51,511 nt of DNA, from the NCBI GenBank assembly GCA_042091035.1, contig JBELIG010000004.1, positions 1 to 51,511 on the forward strand. The letters are read 5' to 3'. A program made the translations under genes and the position numbers. Under the pieces are notes generated by a model. It was not told the DNA's origin, made no database searches, and saw only the letters and a program-made list of their open reading frames with translations. The stretch's first letter is position 1, and each line of letters starts with the position of its first letter. Of the stretch, positions 44,603 to 51,511 are shown piece after piece. This DNA is from AM-2324 sp042091035. GTDB lineage: Bacteria; Bacteroidota; Bacteroidia; Chitinophagales; Saprospiraceae.

Positions 44603-46387
44603 CTAAAGGTCTATTCCCATATTCTGCATTAGAATACTTGCGTTTAGACTTTTACAAACACCTTTTTGTATTTTATAATCAAAGTCAAGTTCATTGCCTT
44701 TGATATCTACCTCGAGACAGATGTTTTCTATGAGTGCTGGATGCTCATCCTGCATATTTCCTAAATCAAGATCATGGGTTGCAACGATTCCTGCACCTCG
44801 ATCACGAATCAATTGAAGGATAAGCGCCCTAGACCCCTTGTGTCTGTCTTTAGAATTCGTCCCTTTGAGGATTTCATCTAATAAATAAAATACATTAGAC
44901 TCCGCCTTTACCAGATTTATCACTTTGCGTATCCGCTTTAATTCTGCATAAAAAGAAGAGGTACTATCATGTAAGTTGTCGCTATTTCGCATGCTTGTAA
45001 TGACCCTAAGCATCGGTAAACTTAAGGCTTTTGCACAAACAACAGATCCGGCATTTGCCAACACTATATTGAGTCCAACTGTGCGCAAAAAAGTACTTTT
45101 GCCCGCCATGTTCGATCCCGTAAGCAACTTAGTATGTCCTTCAGATGGACAATCAAAGTTATTAGAAACCCTAGTCTCGTCTTTTATCAGTGGATGGCCA
45201 AGATCCCTCCCCTCAAGCATTCCTTTCTCAACAAGTACTGGAACGACCCAATCCTTTTTATTAAATGACAAATTTGATAGTGCATTCAAAGCCTCAAAGC
45301 TTCCCATCATATCAAACCATTCAAAAACATCTGACTTATAAGCAGCTCTCCATTTTTCTAATCGATACACCCAATAAATATCCCAAGCGCCAAGGAGATT
45401 TAAGAAAATGACAAAGACATTGTATCTCACATTCAACTGTGAAAGAATATAACTAAGCTTATTGATTGCGTCGGAGGCCTTCTCCTCCTCTCCCAATTTG
45501 TTGAGTAAATTCTTATTGAACGGCGCCTTCAAGTCTATTTTTTCGCATACAGCCAATATGTTTGAATAGGAATTCAAAATCGCTTCTGCCTTTCCGGTTT
45601 TCTGGTGAATCTCATTGATTGGAACAAATAACTTTCGAAGAATAAGAATAATGGGTAGGAAGGCAACTAGAGTCCAGATAGCAAGAAAATAATGGTACTG
45701 TAAGACAAAGAACCCTATACTAAAAACGAAAGCTAGGATAGTGGAGTGCCGATAAAGACTCCCTTTGACAATATCCTTTTCCGCAAACCATTCTTTCAGA
45801 AGCTTAAGCTTTTGTGCATCATCTTGACTATTGAAAGCAGATGCACGCAAAGATTGTCTGAATTCAACATAAGGCTTCAACTCTTGAACAGCCTCCTGCC
45901 TAGATATCACCTCTTCCCTTCTATCAAAGCCCATGAGAAACGAAGCCAGCTTTTTCCTACCAAACCAAGTCTCTGCTCTATTCAAATATTGAAAGAGCGA
46001 TTGTACACCAAATATATCCAGATCAGAGCTATAATTGTGTGCTTCATCTATAAACACAGCGCCATCATTGAACATAGAATAATCATTGCCCAAGGCAGCA
46101 ATTTCATCAGCATTTACCTGAGCCATAGAAGCATTAAACAACTGAAGTTTCAGCAGCTTTTGATACCGTTTTACGAGTACTAAAAACCCGGCAACAATTG
46201 CAACGGACAAGATTAGAGCAAAAGGAAGAGCAAGGCTTGTCCATATATAAATCAATACAAAAGCCATGATCAAAAAATAGAATAGGCGCACCAAAGAAAG
46301 ACGAGTAGCCTTACTTTTGTAGGATTCGGCAAGCATTTGAAAATTTACTTGTCTATCTTTATAATATTGATCTAATTCATTTGGCAT
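44603..46387 (-). CDS. Membrane-anchored MutS-related ATPase
   Basis: About 594 residues. N-terminal membrane helices are predicted at about residues 35-80 (LVRLFYFLIMAFVLIYIWTS and the next segment) and near 230-260. A MutS core/ABC-type ATPase domain follows, with Walker A TGSNMAGKSTFLRT, signature-like HDSTSSFYAELKRI, Walker B VFYLLDEILKGTNSKDRH and ATHDLDL. It lacks the mismatch-recognition Phe-X-Glu domain of MutS1, so it is not a typical repair protein. The open frame continues upstream to 46609, but that part is antisense to the lipoprotein gene. The ATG at 46387 fits the family start and shares the CATG tetranucleotide with the divergent lipoprotein ATG. It overlaps no terminator and faces the SLC12-like gene with 3 bases between stops. 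Confidence 0.88.
   Translation of the reverse strand: MPNELDQYYKDRQVNFQMLAESYKSKATRLSLVRLFYFLIMAFVLIYIWTSLALPFALILSVAIVAGFLVLVKRYQKLLKLQLFNASMAQVNADEIAALGNDYSMFNDGAVFIDEAHNYSSDLDIFGVQSLFQYLNRAETWFGRKKLASFLMGFDRREEVISRQEAVQELKPYVEFRQSLRASAFNSQDDAQKLKLLKEWFAEKDIVKGSLYRHSTILAFVFSIGFFVLQYHYFLAIWTLVAFLPIILILRKLFVPINEIHQKTGKAEAILNSYSNILAVCEKIDLKAPFNKNLLNKLGEEEKASDAINKLSYILSQLNVRYNVFVIFLNLLGAWDIYWVYRLEKWRAAYKSDVFEWFDMMGSFEALNALSNLSFNKKDWVVPVLVEKGMLEGRDLGHPLIKDETRVSNNFDCPSEGHTKLLTGSNMAGKSTFLRTVGLNIVLANAGSVVCAKALSLPMLRVITSMRNSDNLHDSTSSFYAELKRIRKVINLVKAESNVFYLLDEILKGTNSKDRHKGSRALILQLIRDRGAGIVATHDLDLGNMQDEHPALIENICLEVDIKGNELDFDYKIQKGVCKSLNASILMQNMGIDL
46312..46319 (+). promoter_or_regulatory. Possible -7 box inside the MutS-like gene driving the lipoprotein gene
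   Basis: TACTTTTG is an exact TAnnTTTG match on the plus strand, 66 bases before the lipoprotein ATG and inside the 5' coding part of the minus-strand MutS-like gene. There is no TTG element at the right distance, so it is a weak call. Confidence 0.3.
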
Positions 46388-46787
46388 GTCCTTTAAAGCC
46401 TGGTACATATCTGTCTGTTTTTTTCTGTCCGTGTTGTTCATCAATTCCTGCAAAAATGATGAGACACAAACTATGCTTTTTGAAGAAGAAATCACAACAT
46501 TAATTATTCGAGTTTCGAACTGTTCAAATGATCCGCTTTGTCCTATCAAAACACCCGAAATAAATGCGTCTGTAAAAATATTTGAATATGTAAACGAGCC
46601 CGAACCCAACGATGCATTTCTCTTACAAACGGGAAAAACAGATATCTCGGGAACCTATCAAACTGCAGAACTAGAAGGAAACAACTATTATTTTATTAGA
46701 GTTGAAACTACAGACAGTGCTATTCAAGAATTGTTGATGCGACTAGATGCTACTACGACCAAGGAGGAAGAGTTTCTATTTCCCTAA
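46386..46787 (+). CDS. Small putative lipoprotein
   Basis: Function not recognised, 133 residues. A short lipoprotein signal peptide (MSFKAWYISVCFFLSVLFIN then SC lipobox) precedes a mature domain of about 110 residues. The mature part has a beta-sandwich look (INASVKIFEYVNEPEPNDAF ... GKTDISGTYQTAELEGNNYY), reminiscent of carboxypeptidase-regulatory-like folds, and a CSNDPLC pair that could form a disulfide. The start ATG is fixed by the signal peptide and overlaps the ATG of the divergent MutS-like gene. The 3' end overlaps the convergent flippase gene by 12 bases, so the gene is embedded at both ends. Confidence 0.7.
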   Translation: MSFKAWYISVCFFLSVLFINSCKNDETQTMLFEEEITTLIIRVSNCSNDPLCPIKTPEINASVKIFEYVNEPEPNDAFLLQTGKTDISGTYQTAELEGNNYYFIRVETTDSAIQELLMRLDATTTKEEEFLFP

Positions 46788-48266
46788 TATTCGTTTTAAA
46801 AACGCCCGCTCCTTAAGGAACACTAAAGCAATAAATGCCAACACTGTTGCTATTCCAATGGCTAATTCAGCAAAAAGATTAGGACTGAGTATGTCTACAA
46901 TAAATGCTCTGGCATAGTTCAGCAACAGAGCTGTTGCTAAATAAAAGAATGCTCCTCTCACATCATAAGGAATAGGATAGAATCTTTTGCCCAAAAAATA
47001 GGAAAGGCCAATCATGAAAAGGTAACAGGCTAAAGCAGCATAAGCTACTCCATAGTAACTAAACATAGGAATCGTAATAACTGCAACAACAGCAGTCACA
47101 ATAGCTCCTGCTACGGCAATATAAGAAGCGTAGATGGTTCGATCCGTTAACTTAAACCACACGGAAAGATTGTAATAAATACCTAAAAGAATAAACGCAA
47201 ACAACATATAAGGAACCACTCCTAATCCAACATACATCTCTTCGTTGCGAATCAGTAGCTTTAGAACTGGTAACAAAGCCATAATACCTACGAAAGCAAG
47301 TGATGTAACTATAATGTATAGCAATGCAGAGTCTGCATATAATTGCTTATTGCCAGTTTTATTTTTGTTGTTGAAAAAGAAAGGCTCTACGGCATAATTG
47401 TAAGCTTGCGTAAATAAACTCATAATGACTGCAAGCTTCACATTGGCGGAAAAAATACCTACCACCGAATAGTTTTCTTCTGCACTACCCGCGGAGAGAT
47501 ATTCCAAAAGTAGATAACCAGCTTCTTTGTTGAATACTGAACATAAACCCACAAGAACAAGCGGAAACGTATATTTCAGCATCTTTTTCCACAAACCCAC
47601 ATCAAATTTTAACTGAATACCTCTGAATTCCATCAAAAGGAAGAGAAATATCAATGTACTTGCGATCATGCCAGACCAAAAAACAAAAACAATCCCTGAC
47701 CCATCAAGATTCATAGACTCTTGTAAGCTTTGCATGCCCGTGCTCCCATAATTCGGTATGTACCATAAAAAGAGCAACACAAAGAAGAGGTTTATCAAAA
47801 CATTCAAGATCTTCAGAGCGGCAAACTTCTTTGGTCTGTTCTTCAGCCTTAACTTGGCAAATGGTATTGCGGCCAAAGTATCGAAACTAATAATTAGAAC
47901 GATCAATTTTATATAATATGCTTGTCCGGCCAAACCAAATAGCGCTGCAATATCATCTGAAAAACACCAAATGGGTATTGAAAAAAGTAAGGTCGAAAAG
48001 AAAAGAAAGAGCGATGCGGTCGAAAAGCTTTTCGTAAAATTTCCTTCATCACTGCCGTACCTGAAGAAAGTGGTTTCCATCCTAAAAGAGAAAAAAACCA
48101 TTAAAATTGCGGAGTAAGTAAAGAGAATAGTAACTAGTCCATAATCTTCCTTCGGAAAAATATCCGTATAAAAAGGAGTGAGTATTACAAAATGTAGTAT
48201 TCTTCCAAGAATACTAGAAATACCATAATAAACTGTCTCTCCGGCTAATTTCTTTATTACAGACAT
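46776..48266 (-). CDS. Oligosaccharide flippase family protein (Wzx/MATE-like)
   Basis: Inner-membrane lipid-linked oligosaccharide flippase of the MOP superfamily, 496 residues with about 14 predicted helices. The family opening KLAGETVYYGISSILGRILH then FVILTPFYTDIFPKEDYGLV is clear, as is the mid-protein segment around MLKYTFPLVLVGLCSVFNKE. No glycosyltransferase or polymerase gene lies next to it, so the substrate (O-antigen, capsule or exopolysaccharide unit) cannot be set. The ATG start at 48266 follows a 100-base AT-rich gap shared with the divergent gene at 48367. Its stop overlaps the lipoprotein gene. Confidence 0.9.
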   Translation of the reverse strand: MSVIKKLAGETVYYGISSILGRILHFVILTPFYTDIFPKEDYGLVTILFTYSAILMVFFSFRMETTFFRYGSDEGNFTKSFSTASLFLFFSTLLFSIPIWCFSDDIAALFGLAGQAYYIKLIVLIISFDTLAAIPFAKLRLKNRPKKFAALKILNVLINLFFVLLFLWYIPNYGSTGMQSLQESMNLDGSGIVFVFWSGMIASTLIFLFLLMEFRGIQLKFDVGLWKKMLKYTFPLVLVGLCSVFNKEAGYLLLEYLSAGSAEENYSVVGIFSANVKLAVIMSLFTQAYNYAVEPFFFNNKNKTGNKQLYADSALLYIIVTSLAFVGIMALLPVLKLLIRNEEMYVGLGVVPYMLFAFILLGIYYNLSVWFKLTDRTIYASYIAVAGAIVTAVVAVITIPMFSYYGVAYAALACYLFMIGLSYFLGKRFYPIPYDVRGAFFYLATALLLNYARAFIVDILSPNLFAELAIGIATVLAFIALVFLKERAFLKRILGK

Positions 48267-48366
48267 TCTATATTTTGTAAAAAAAACCTTAATTCTTATA
48301 CAATATCACAACAAAAGCGGATTTTTTTTAATTTATAAAAATATATCCGTTTTAAATATTGAATCC

Positions 48367-49773
48367 ATGATAAAGTCAGCACTAAAGATTTTCCTCTTTC
48401 TATGGAGTGTTCCACTTTTCGGCCAGGGAATTACTATCTCCGATCCTATAGATCTGGATTTAGATTATTACTACAATCTACTTGGCAAAGAAAACGATAA
48501 GTACTACTTTTTGAAAGGAGGAGATCTTGATTATAAGATCTATGGCTTCGATAAAGATCTCAAAAAGCTATGGTCTACCACTTACAAAATGGAAAAAAGA
48601 AGACCTAAATTTATAGATGCACAACTCTACAATAATAAGATTAATATCCTTTACCATTCGGACGACAGATATGCTGCAAATCTAAAATTGACCAAGCATG
48701 ATCTTGCGGGCAACATAAAAGACACCATTGATCTAGGTGAAATCTACGGTAGACTTTCGGTACGCGCAGAGCTCAAAGTTGTAAGTTCAGAAAACAACCG
48801 TTTTAAGTTGATCTGGAACCAACAAATAAATGGCCTTGTCAACTTCTGGATTGTTGACCTTCAAAAAGATACTCTGATAGCAAATAATAAATTTGAGCTT
48901 GAAAAAACCTTTGGTACAAACCAGTATCACAAATTCATGATCAGCAACAAAGGCCTGGCCTACATGATTCTGGATATCAATAATTATGAGCGTAAAAAAG
49001 ATGAACATGTTTATAAACTTTTCAAACTCAATAAAGAAGAAGATATCCAAAGGAGATCCTACGAAGTATCCATGCTCGGTAAACTGAGTGTTTCCGCTGA
49101 TTTTACCTATGACAATCTCAATGATCAAATTGTAGGGGGTGGCCTCTACGGAACAGAAGACTTAGAAAAAACTTCAGGTGCTTTTTACATACGCTTACCA
49201 CTAAATCGAAACCTCCAAAAAATCCTTGAATTCAACCCTGTAGACTTTGAAGAATTTATGTTCAGCACTAAAAAACGATCTAAAGAGAAGTTTCTAGACG
49301 TTAAAGTTCAAGACCTTGTGCTCGGAGCGAATGGAGAATTAATAATAATTTGTGAGCAGATAAAATACAGAACCTATACGGATCAGGTTGTCCGAACATC
49401 TGAAATAAAAACAGATTTTTTCTATAACAACCTGTACTTAGTTTCCATAAATGCTAAAGGAAAAATCTTTTGGTTAAATACCCTCAAAAAGAATCAAACA
49501 TCACAAAACGATCAAGGTATATACTCTTCCTTCTTCCTTTACAAAGACCCCAAAGCGCTACGATTGATTTTTAACGATTATATCAACAACAATGGAACAG
49601 TAAGTGAATATATAATACGAGGCGATGGAAAATACGATAGGGATATTGTCTTTAATACCGATAAAAAAGAATTGGGATTAAGGATGCGAGACAGTGAACA
49701 GATCAGCCGAAACGAATTCTTAATCCCAAGTGAAACAAAAAAGACCATCAAGTTGGTCTCTATTATTTTCTAG
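48367..49773 (+). CDS. Secreted protein of unknown function, predicted beta-propeller
   Basis: No family recognised with confidence, 468 residues. A signal peptide (MIKSALKIFLFLWSVPLFGQ) directs export. The mature sequence is made of repeated short beta-blocks with aromatic and Asp/Gly turns (YYFLKGGDLDYKIYGFDKDL; ILYHSDDRYAANLKLTKHDL; LVSINAKGKIFWLNTL), consistent with a six- or seven-bladed propeller. Some blocks contain PQQ/WD-like AXG-K-W positions (KGKIFW, KDLKKLW). No transmembrane segment is seen after the signal. Its 3' end overlaps the convergent DUF6089 gene by 11 bases. Confidence 0.75.
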   Translation: MIKSALKIFLFLWSVPLFGQGITISDPIDLDLDYYYNLLGKENDKYYFLKGGDLDYKIYGFDKDLKKLWSTTYKMEKRRPKFIDAQLYNNKINILYHSDDRYAANLKLTKHDLAGNIKDTIDLGEIYGRLSVRAELKVVSSENNRFKLIWNQQINGLVNFWIVDLQKDTLIANNKFELEKTFGTNQYHKFMISNKGLAYMILDINNYERKKDEHVYKLFKLNKEEDIQRRSYEVSMLGKLSVSADFTYDNLNDQIVGGGLYGTEDLEKTSGAFYIRLPLNRNLQKILEFNPVDFEEFMFSTKKRSKEKFLDVKVQDLVLGANGELIIICEQIKYRTYTDQVVRTSEIKTDFFYNNLYLVSINAKGKIFWLNTLKKNQTSQNDQGIYSSFFLYKDPKALRLIFNDYINNNGTVSEYIIRGDGKYDRDIVFNTDKKELGLRMRDSEQISRNEFLIPSETKKTIKLVSIIF

Positions 49774-50590
49774 CTCCGTAACCCGGACATTTTAGAGAAC
49801 CAAAGTAATACATCAAACCTACTCGCAAATAAGCAAAACTATCGTTTGTTGAAGTACTACCGCGCTGTCTACCTGGCGCTGTCAATAAAGACTGATCTAC
49901 TCCCTCTACCGGAATGGATCGGTCGGATAATATTGCGCCAAGTTCCCCGTGAATCTGAGCAATATCGTCTTTATCTGCATAAACTGTTGACACATCATCC
50001 AGATAGTCTGTTGCCATCCTTCTGCCTGATAGCTCTACATTGATGCTCCAATAATAATTGATATCAAGCTTCACGCCGATACCATAATTTATTGCCAAAC
50101 TACTTTTCCTATACTCTTCTCCTTTGAACTGTCCCTCTGTACCCAATGGCCTCAACTCAACTAAATCACCTTCGTATTCAGTCATTGGATTAAAATGAAC
50201 AGTAGAAATACCTGCCAAAACATAAGGACTGAAAAAATTATCTTTAGAACCGTGGAAGTAGGGCAAGAAATTGAACTCAAGCTGAGCATTACCCTCCAAT
50301 ATATTGGACTGAAAAGATAAGTTTCTAGCCAATTCAAAAAGATTCTCAGAGTCAGAATCATAAGCACTTACTTCGCCAAAGTTTCCAGAAAAACGAAGAC
50401 AAATACGCTCATTAAAATTAAACCGAGCAGCTACTGCAATTGCCCTTCCTGGGTCAGTCAACCTGAAATCAGTGTTTAGATCCCCAAAGTAATGGGACAC
50501 ACCAATCAAACCTCCAGCCTCCCAGCCTCGCTGTGCTTGAAGTGTAGAAAAGGAAATAAAGAATGAAATGGCAATAATTAAATACCTCAT
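49763..50590 (-). CDS. DUF6089-family outer-membrane beta-barrel protein
   Basis: A 275-residue envelope protein. A signal peptide (MRYLIIAISFFISFSTLQAQ) is followed by the family start WEAGGLIGVSHYFGDLN, which fits DUF6089, and by amphipathic strands with aromatic residues typical of small outer-membrane barrels (RLRVGLMYYFG-like C-terminal strands are seen as YLRVGLMYYFGS). Family members are near-universal in gliding Bacteroidota, but the function is not established. Start is the ATG at 50590; a TAATTTTG box (minus strand, 50630-50637) lies 40 bases upstream. The stop region overlaps the propeller gene by 11 bases. Confidence 0.88.
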   Translation of the reverse strand: MRYLIIAISFFISFSTLQAQRGWEAGGLIGVSHYFGDLNTDFRLTDPGRAIAVAARFNFNERICLRFSGNFGEVSAYDSDSENLFELARNLSFQSNILEGNAQLEFNFLPYFHGSKDNFFSPYVLAGISTVHFNPMTEYEGDLVELRPLGTEGQFKGEEYRKSSLAINYGIGVKLDINYYWSINVELSGRRMATDYLDDVSTVYADKDDIAQIHGELGAILSDRSIPVEGVDQSLLTAPGRQRGSTSTNDSFAYLRVGLMYYFGSLKCPGYGARK

Positions 50591-50629
50591 TTTTTCAACA
50601 GTTTAATATCAATTGTGGGTATATGGATG

Positions 50630-50637
50630 CAAAATTA
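50630..50637 (-). promoter_or_regulatory. Putative -7 box for the DUF6089 gene
   Basis: The minus strand reads TAATTTTG, an exact match to TAnnTTTG, about 40 bases before the ATG in a 136-base gap. A TTG lies upstream at 12 bases only, so the match is partial. Confidence 0.4.
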
Positions 50638-50726
50638 TCCACAAATATGCAAAATAATGTAGAAACCAAGCTTATAACGAGGCAATAAGCCTTGTCGTAT
50701 AGTCGAATTGAGAATTAAAGTTAATA

Positions 50727-51434
50727 TTAAGCTTGAATCAAAAAGATAGCTGTCTTTTTATGAATGTCTGGAGCCTTCATTCTTTTCCATTGCCCAATGT
50801 TGGCACTTCTTACGAATTCATGCACACCGTTTAGCTCCGATGCCACCGCAAATTGTGTTTTTGGATTGAGCACCTTTACAGCATACTCAATAACACTTTT
50901 ATTTCTGTACGGTGCTTCTATAAAAATTTGAGTTTCCTTTCTAAGTACAGAATCTTGTTCGATCTGTTTTAGACTGCGTTCCAACTCACCCTTCTTATAC
51001 GGAAGATAGCCTTTAAAGCAAAACTGCTGTCCATTCATCCCTGAGGCCATCAAGGCAAGCAGAATTGAAGACGGTCCAACTAATGGAATCACTTGTATCC
51101 CCTGGGCATGTGCCTCACGAACAAGTTCACTCCCTGGGTCAGCAACGGCAGGGCATCCAGCCTCAGACATCAAACCCATATCTGAACCCTTCAAGGCAGG
51201 TTCTAAAAGTTTTCGATAGTCGATATGCGCTTCGTGTTTGTCCAACTCTTTCAAGTCTATTGTATCAAAATCACCTTGATATCCCATTGAACGAAGCATT
51301 CTCCGTGCAGTCTTTAGTCGCTCTACCACAAAATACTTCAGCTGAAAAGCTGCATCTGTTACCTGCTTTGGTATTGTATCTGTTGCCTCTTCAGCAATAG
51401 GAACAGGGATTAAAAACAATCTACCCTTTGTCAT
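50727..51434 (-). CDS. SAM-dependent methyltransferase, RsmI-like (tetrapyrrole methylase fold)
   Basis: A 235-residue protein with the SAM-binding tetrapyrrole methylase fold used by RsmI, which 2'-O-methylates C1402 of 16S rRNA. Seen motifs: GRLFLIPVPI at the start, DMGLMSEAGCPAVADPGSEL (the family loop around the SAM site), and IPLVGPSSILLALMASG. Many RsmI proteins are longer (about 280) with a small C-terminal domain; this shorter type is common in Bacteroidota and its target is less certain. The ATG at 51434 is preferred; an upstream in-frame start at 51473 would overlap the preceding gene further. It overlaps the 3' end of that gene by 14 bases. Confidence 0.88.
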   Translation of the reverse strand: MTKGRLFLIPVPIAEEATDTIPKQVTDAAFQLKYFVVERLKTARRMLRSMGYQGDFDTIDLKELDKHEAHIDYRKLLEPALKGSDMGLMSEAGCPAVADPGSELVREAHAQGIQVIPLVGPSSILLALMASGMNGQQFCFKGYLPYKKGELERSLKQIEQDSVLRKETQIFIEAPYRNKSVIEYAVKVLNPKTQFAVASELNGVHEFVRSANIGQWKRMKAPDIHKKTAIFLIQA

Positions 51435-51511
51435 TATCCAATTTTTTGTACAAAAGTAATGCATCAAGCGCAAACTTCGCAGCCCAATTTGGTGCCTTCC
51501 AAGGCATATAT
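51421..51511 (-). CDS. 3' end of an unidentified gene (partial)
   Basis: On the minus strand a frame open from the window edge encodes MPWKAPNWAAKFALDALL and ends LYKKLDNDKG at a TAG (51421-51423). The stop lies 14 bases inside the start of the RsmI-like gene, so the two would be translationally coupled. Only about 29 residues are visible, too few to name a family. It is called because it reaches the edge without a stop and would fit the tight spacing seen in neighbours; it could also be a chance frame. Confidence 0.45.
   Translation of the reverse strand, partial: YMPWKAPNWAAKFALDALLLYKKLDNDKG

Noticed and set aside
46388..46609. Longer N-terminus of the MutS-like protein
   Set aside because: The extra frame is antisense to a lipoprotein gene with a clear signal peptide and shows no family-like sequence; the ATG at 46387 gives the expected start.
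50673..50692. Hairpin (ACGAGGC / GCCTTGT) between the methyltransferase and DUF6089 genes
   Set aside because: Seven-base stem with one G-T pair and no T-run in either direction; too weak to call a terminator.
1..51511. Mobile elements, CRISPR, tRNA or rRNA genes
   Set aside because: No transposase or integrase frame, no regularly spaced repeat, and no cloverleaf or rRNA-like stretch was seen in the short gaps between genes; a tRNAscan/Infernal run would settle small RNAs.

Overview
The window looks like chromosomal DNA from a member of the Bacteroidota, most probably the Saprospirales or a related marine/soil lineage. Lineage signals seen in the sequence are: a type IX secretion (T9SS) C-terminal sorting signal on the first gene; several -7 boxes of the form TAnnTTTG, the Bacteroidota sigma factor consensus; few visible Shine-Dalgarno sequences; and Bacteroidota-typical families (DUF5916, DUF6089, DUF4294, group II GGGP synthase, rhomboid pair beside mutL). 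The order-level assignment is inference. Base composition is AT-rich and looks even by eye. I see no rRNA, tRNA, CRISPR array, insertion sequence, phage or integron, and no gene-free stretch longer than 300 bases.

Layout. (1) 1-3.3 kb, plus strand: the 3' end of a secreted subtilisin-like protease, then dnaB and an RsuA/RluB-type pseudouridine synthase. (2) 3.3-11.1 kb, minus strand: one apparent five-gene operon (RND adaptor, RND pump, GtrA-like protein, GT39-like glycosyltransferase, TolC-like channel) under a good Bacteroidota promoter near 11.13-11.16 kb. (3) 11.3-17.4 kb: a SPOR/peptidoglycan-binding protein, a lipoprotein, a GCS2 ligase fused to two CBS domains, and a minus-strand group of PcrB/GGGPS, rsgA and a 54-residue membrane protein too small for most gene callers. 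(4) 17.6-21.9 kb: aspS and a DUF5916 outer-membrane protein. (5) 22.2-28.5 kb: a 1331-residue cyclase/ATPase/TPR protein with the layout of mammalian soluble adenylyl cyclase, a tightly linked SdiA-regulated-family lipoprotein, and the 2-oxoglutarate dehydrogenase E2 gene. (6) 28.5-36.1 kb, minus strand: moxR, cysS, an EEP-family hydrolase, two rhomboid proteases, mutL and a small membrane protein. (7) 36.3-42.2 kb: an MtfA-like protein that has lost its zinc site, a DUF4294 protein, and two amidohydrolase genes with three modules, of which only one keeps the HxH metal motif. (8) 42.3-51.5 kb: an SLC12-like transporter, a membrane-anchored MutS-like ATPase whose start codon overlaps that of a divergent lipoprotein gene, a Wzx-like flippase, a predicted beta-propeller protein, a DUF6089 barrel, an RsmI-like methyltransferase and the 3' end of another gene.

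Most of the window is housekeeping: replication, repair, translation and central metabolism. The parts most worth a second look are the soluble-adenylyl-cyclase-like protein with its linked lipoprotein, the efflux operon that contains a lipid-linked sugar module, the run of degenerate metalloenzymes, and the repeated habit of convergent genes overlapping at their stop codons.
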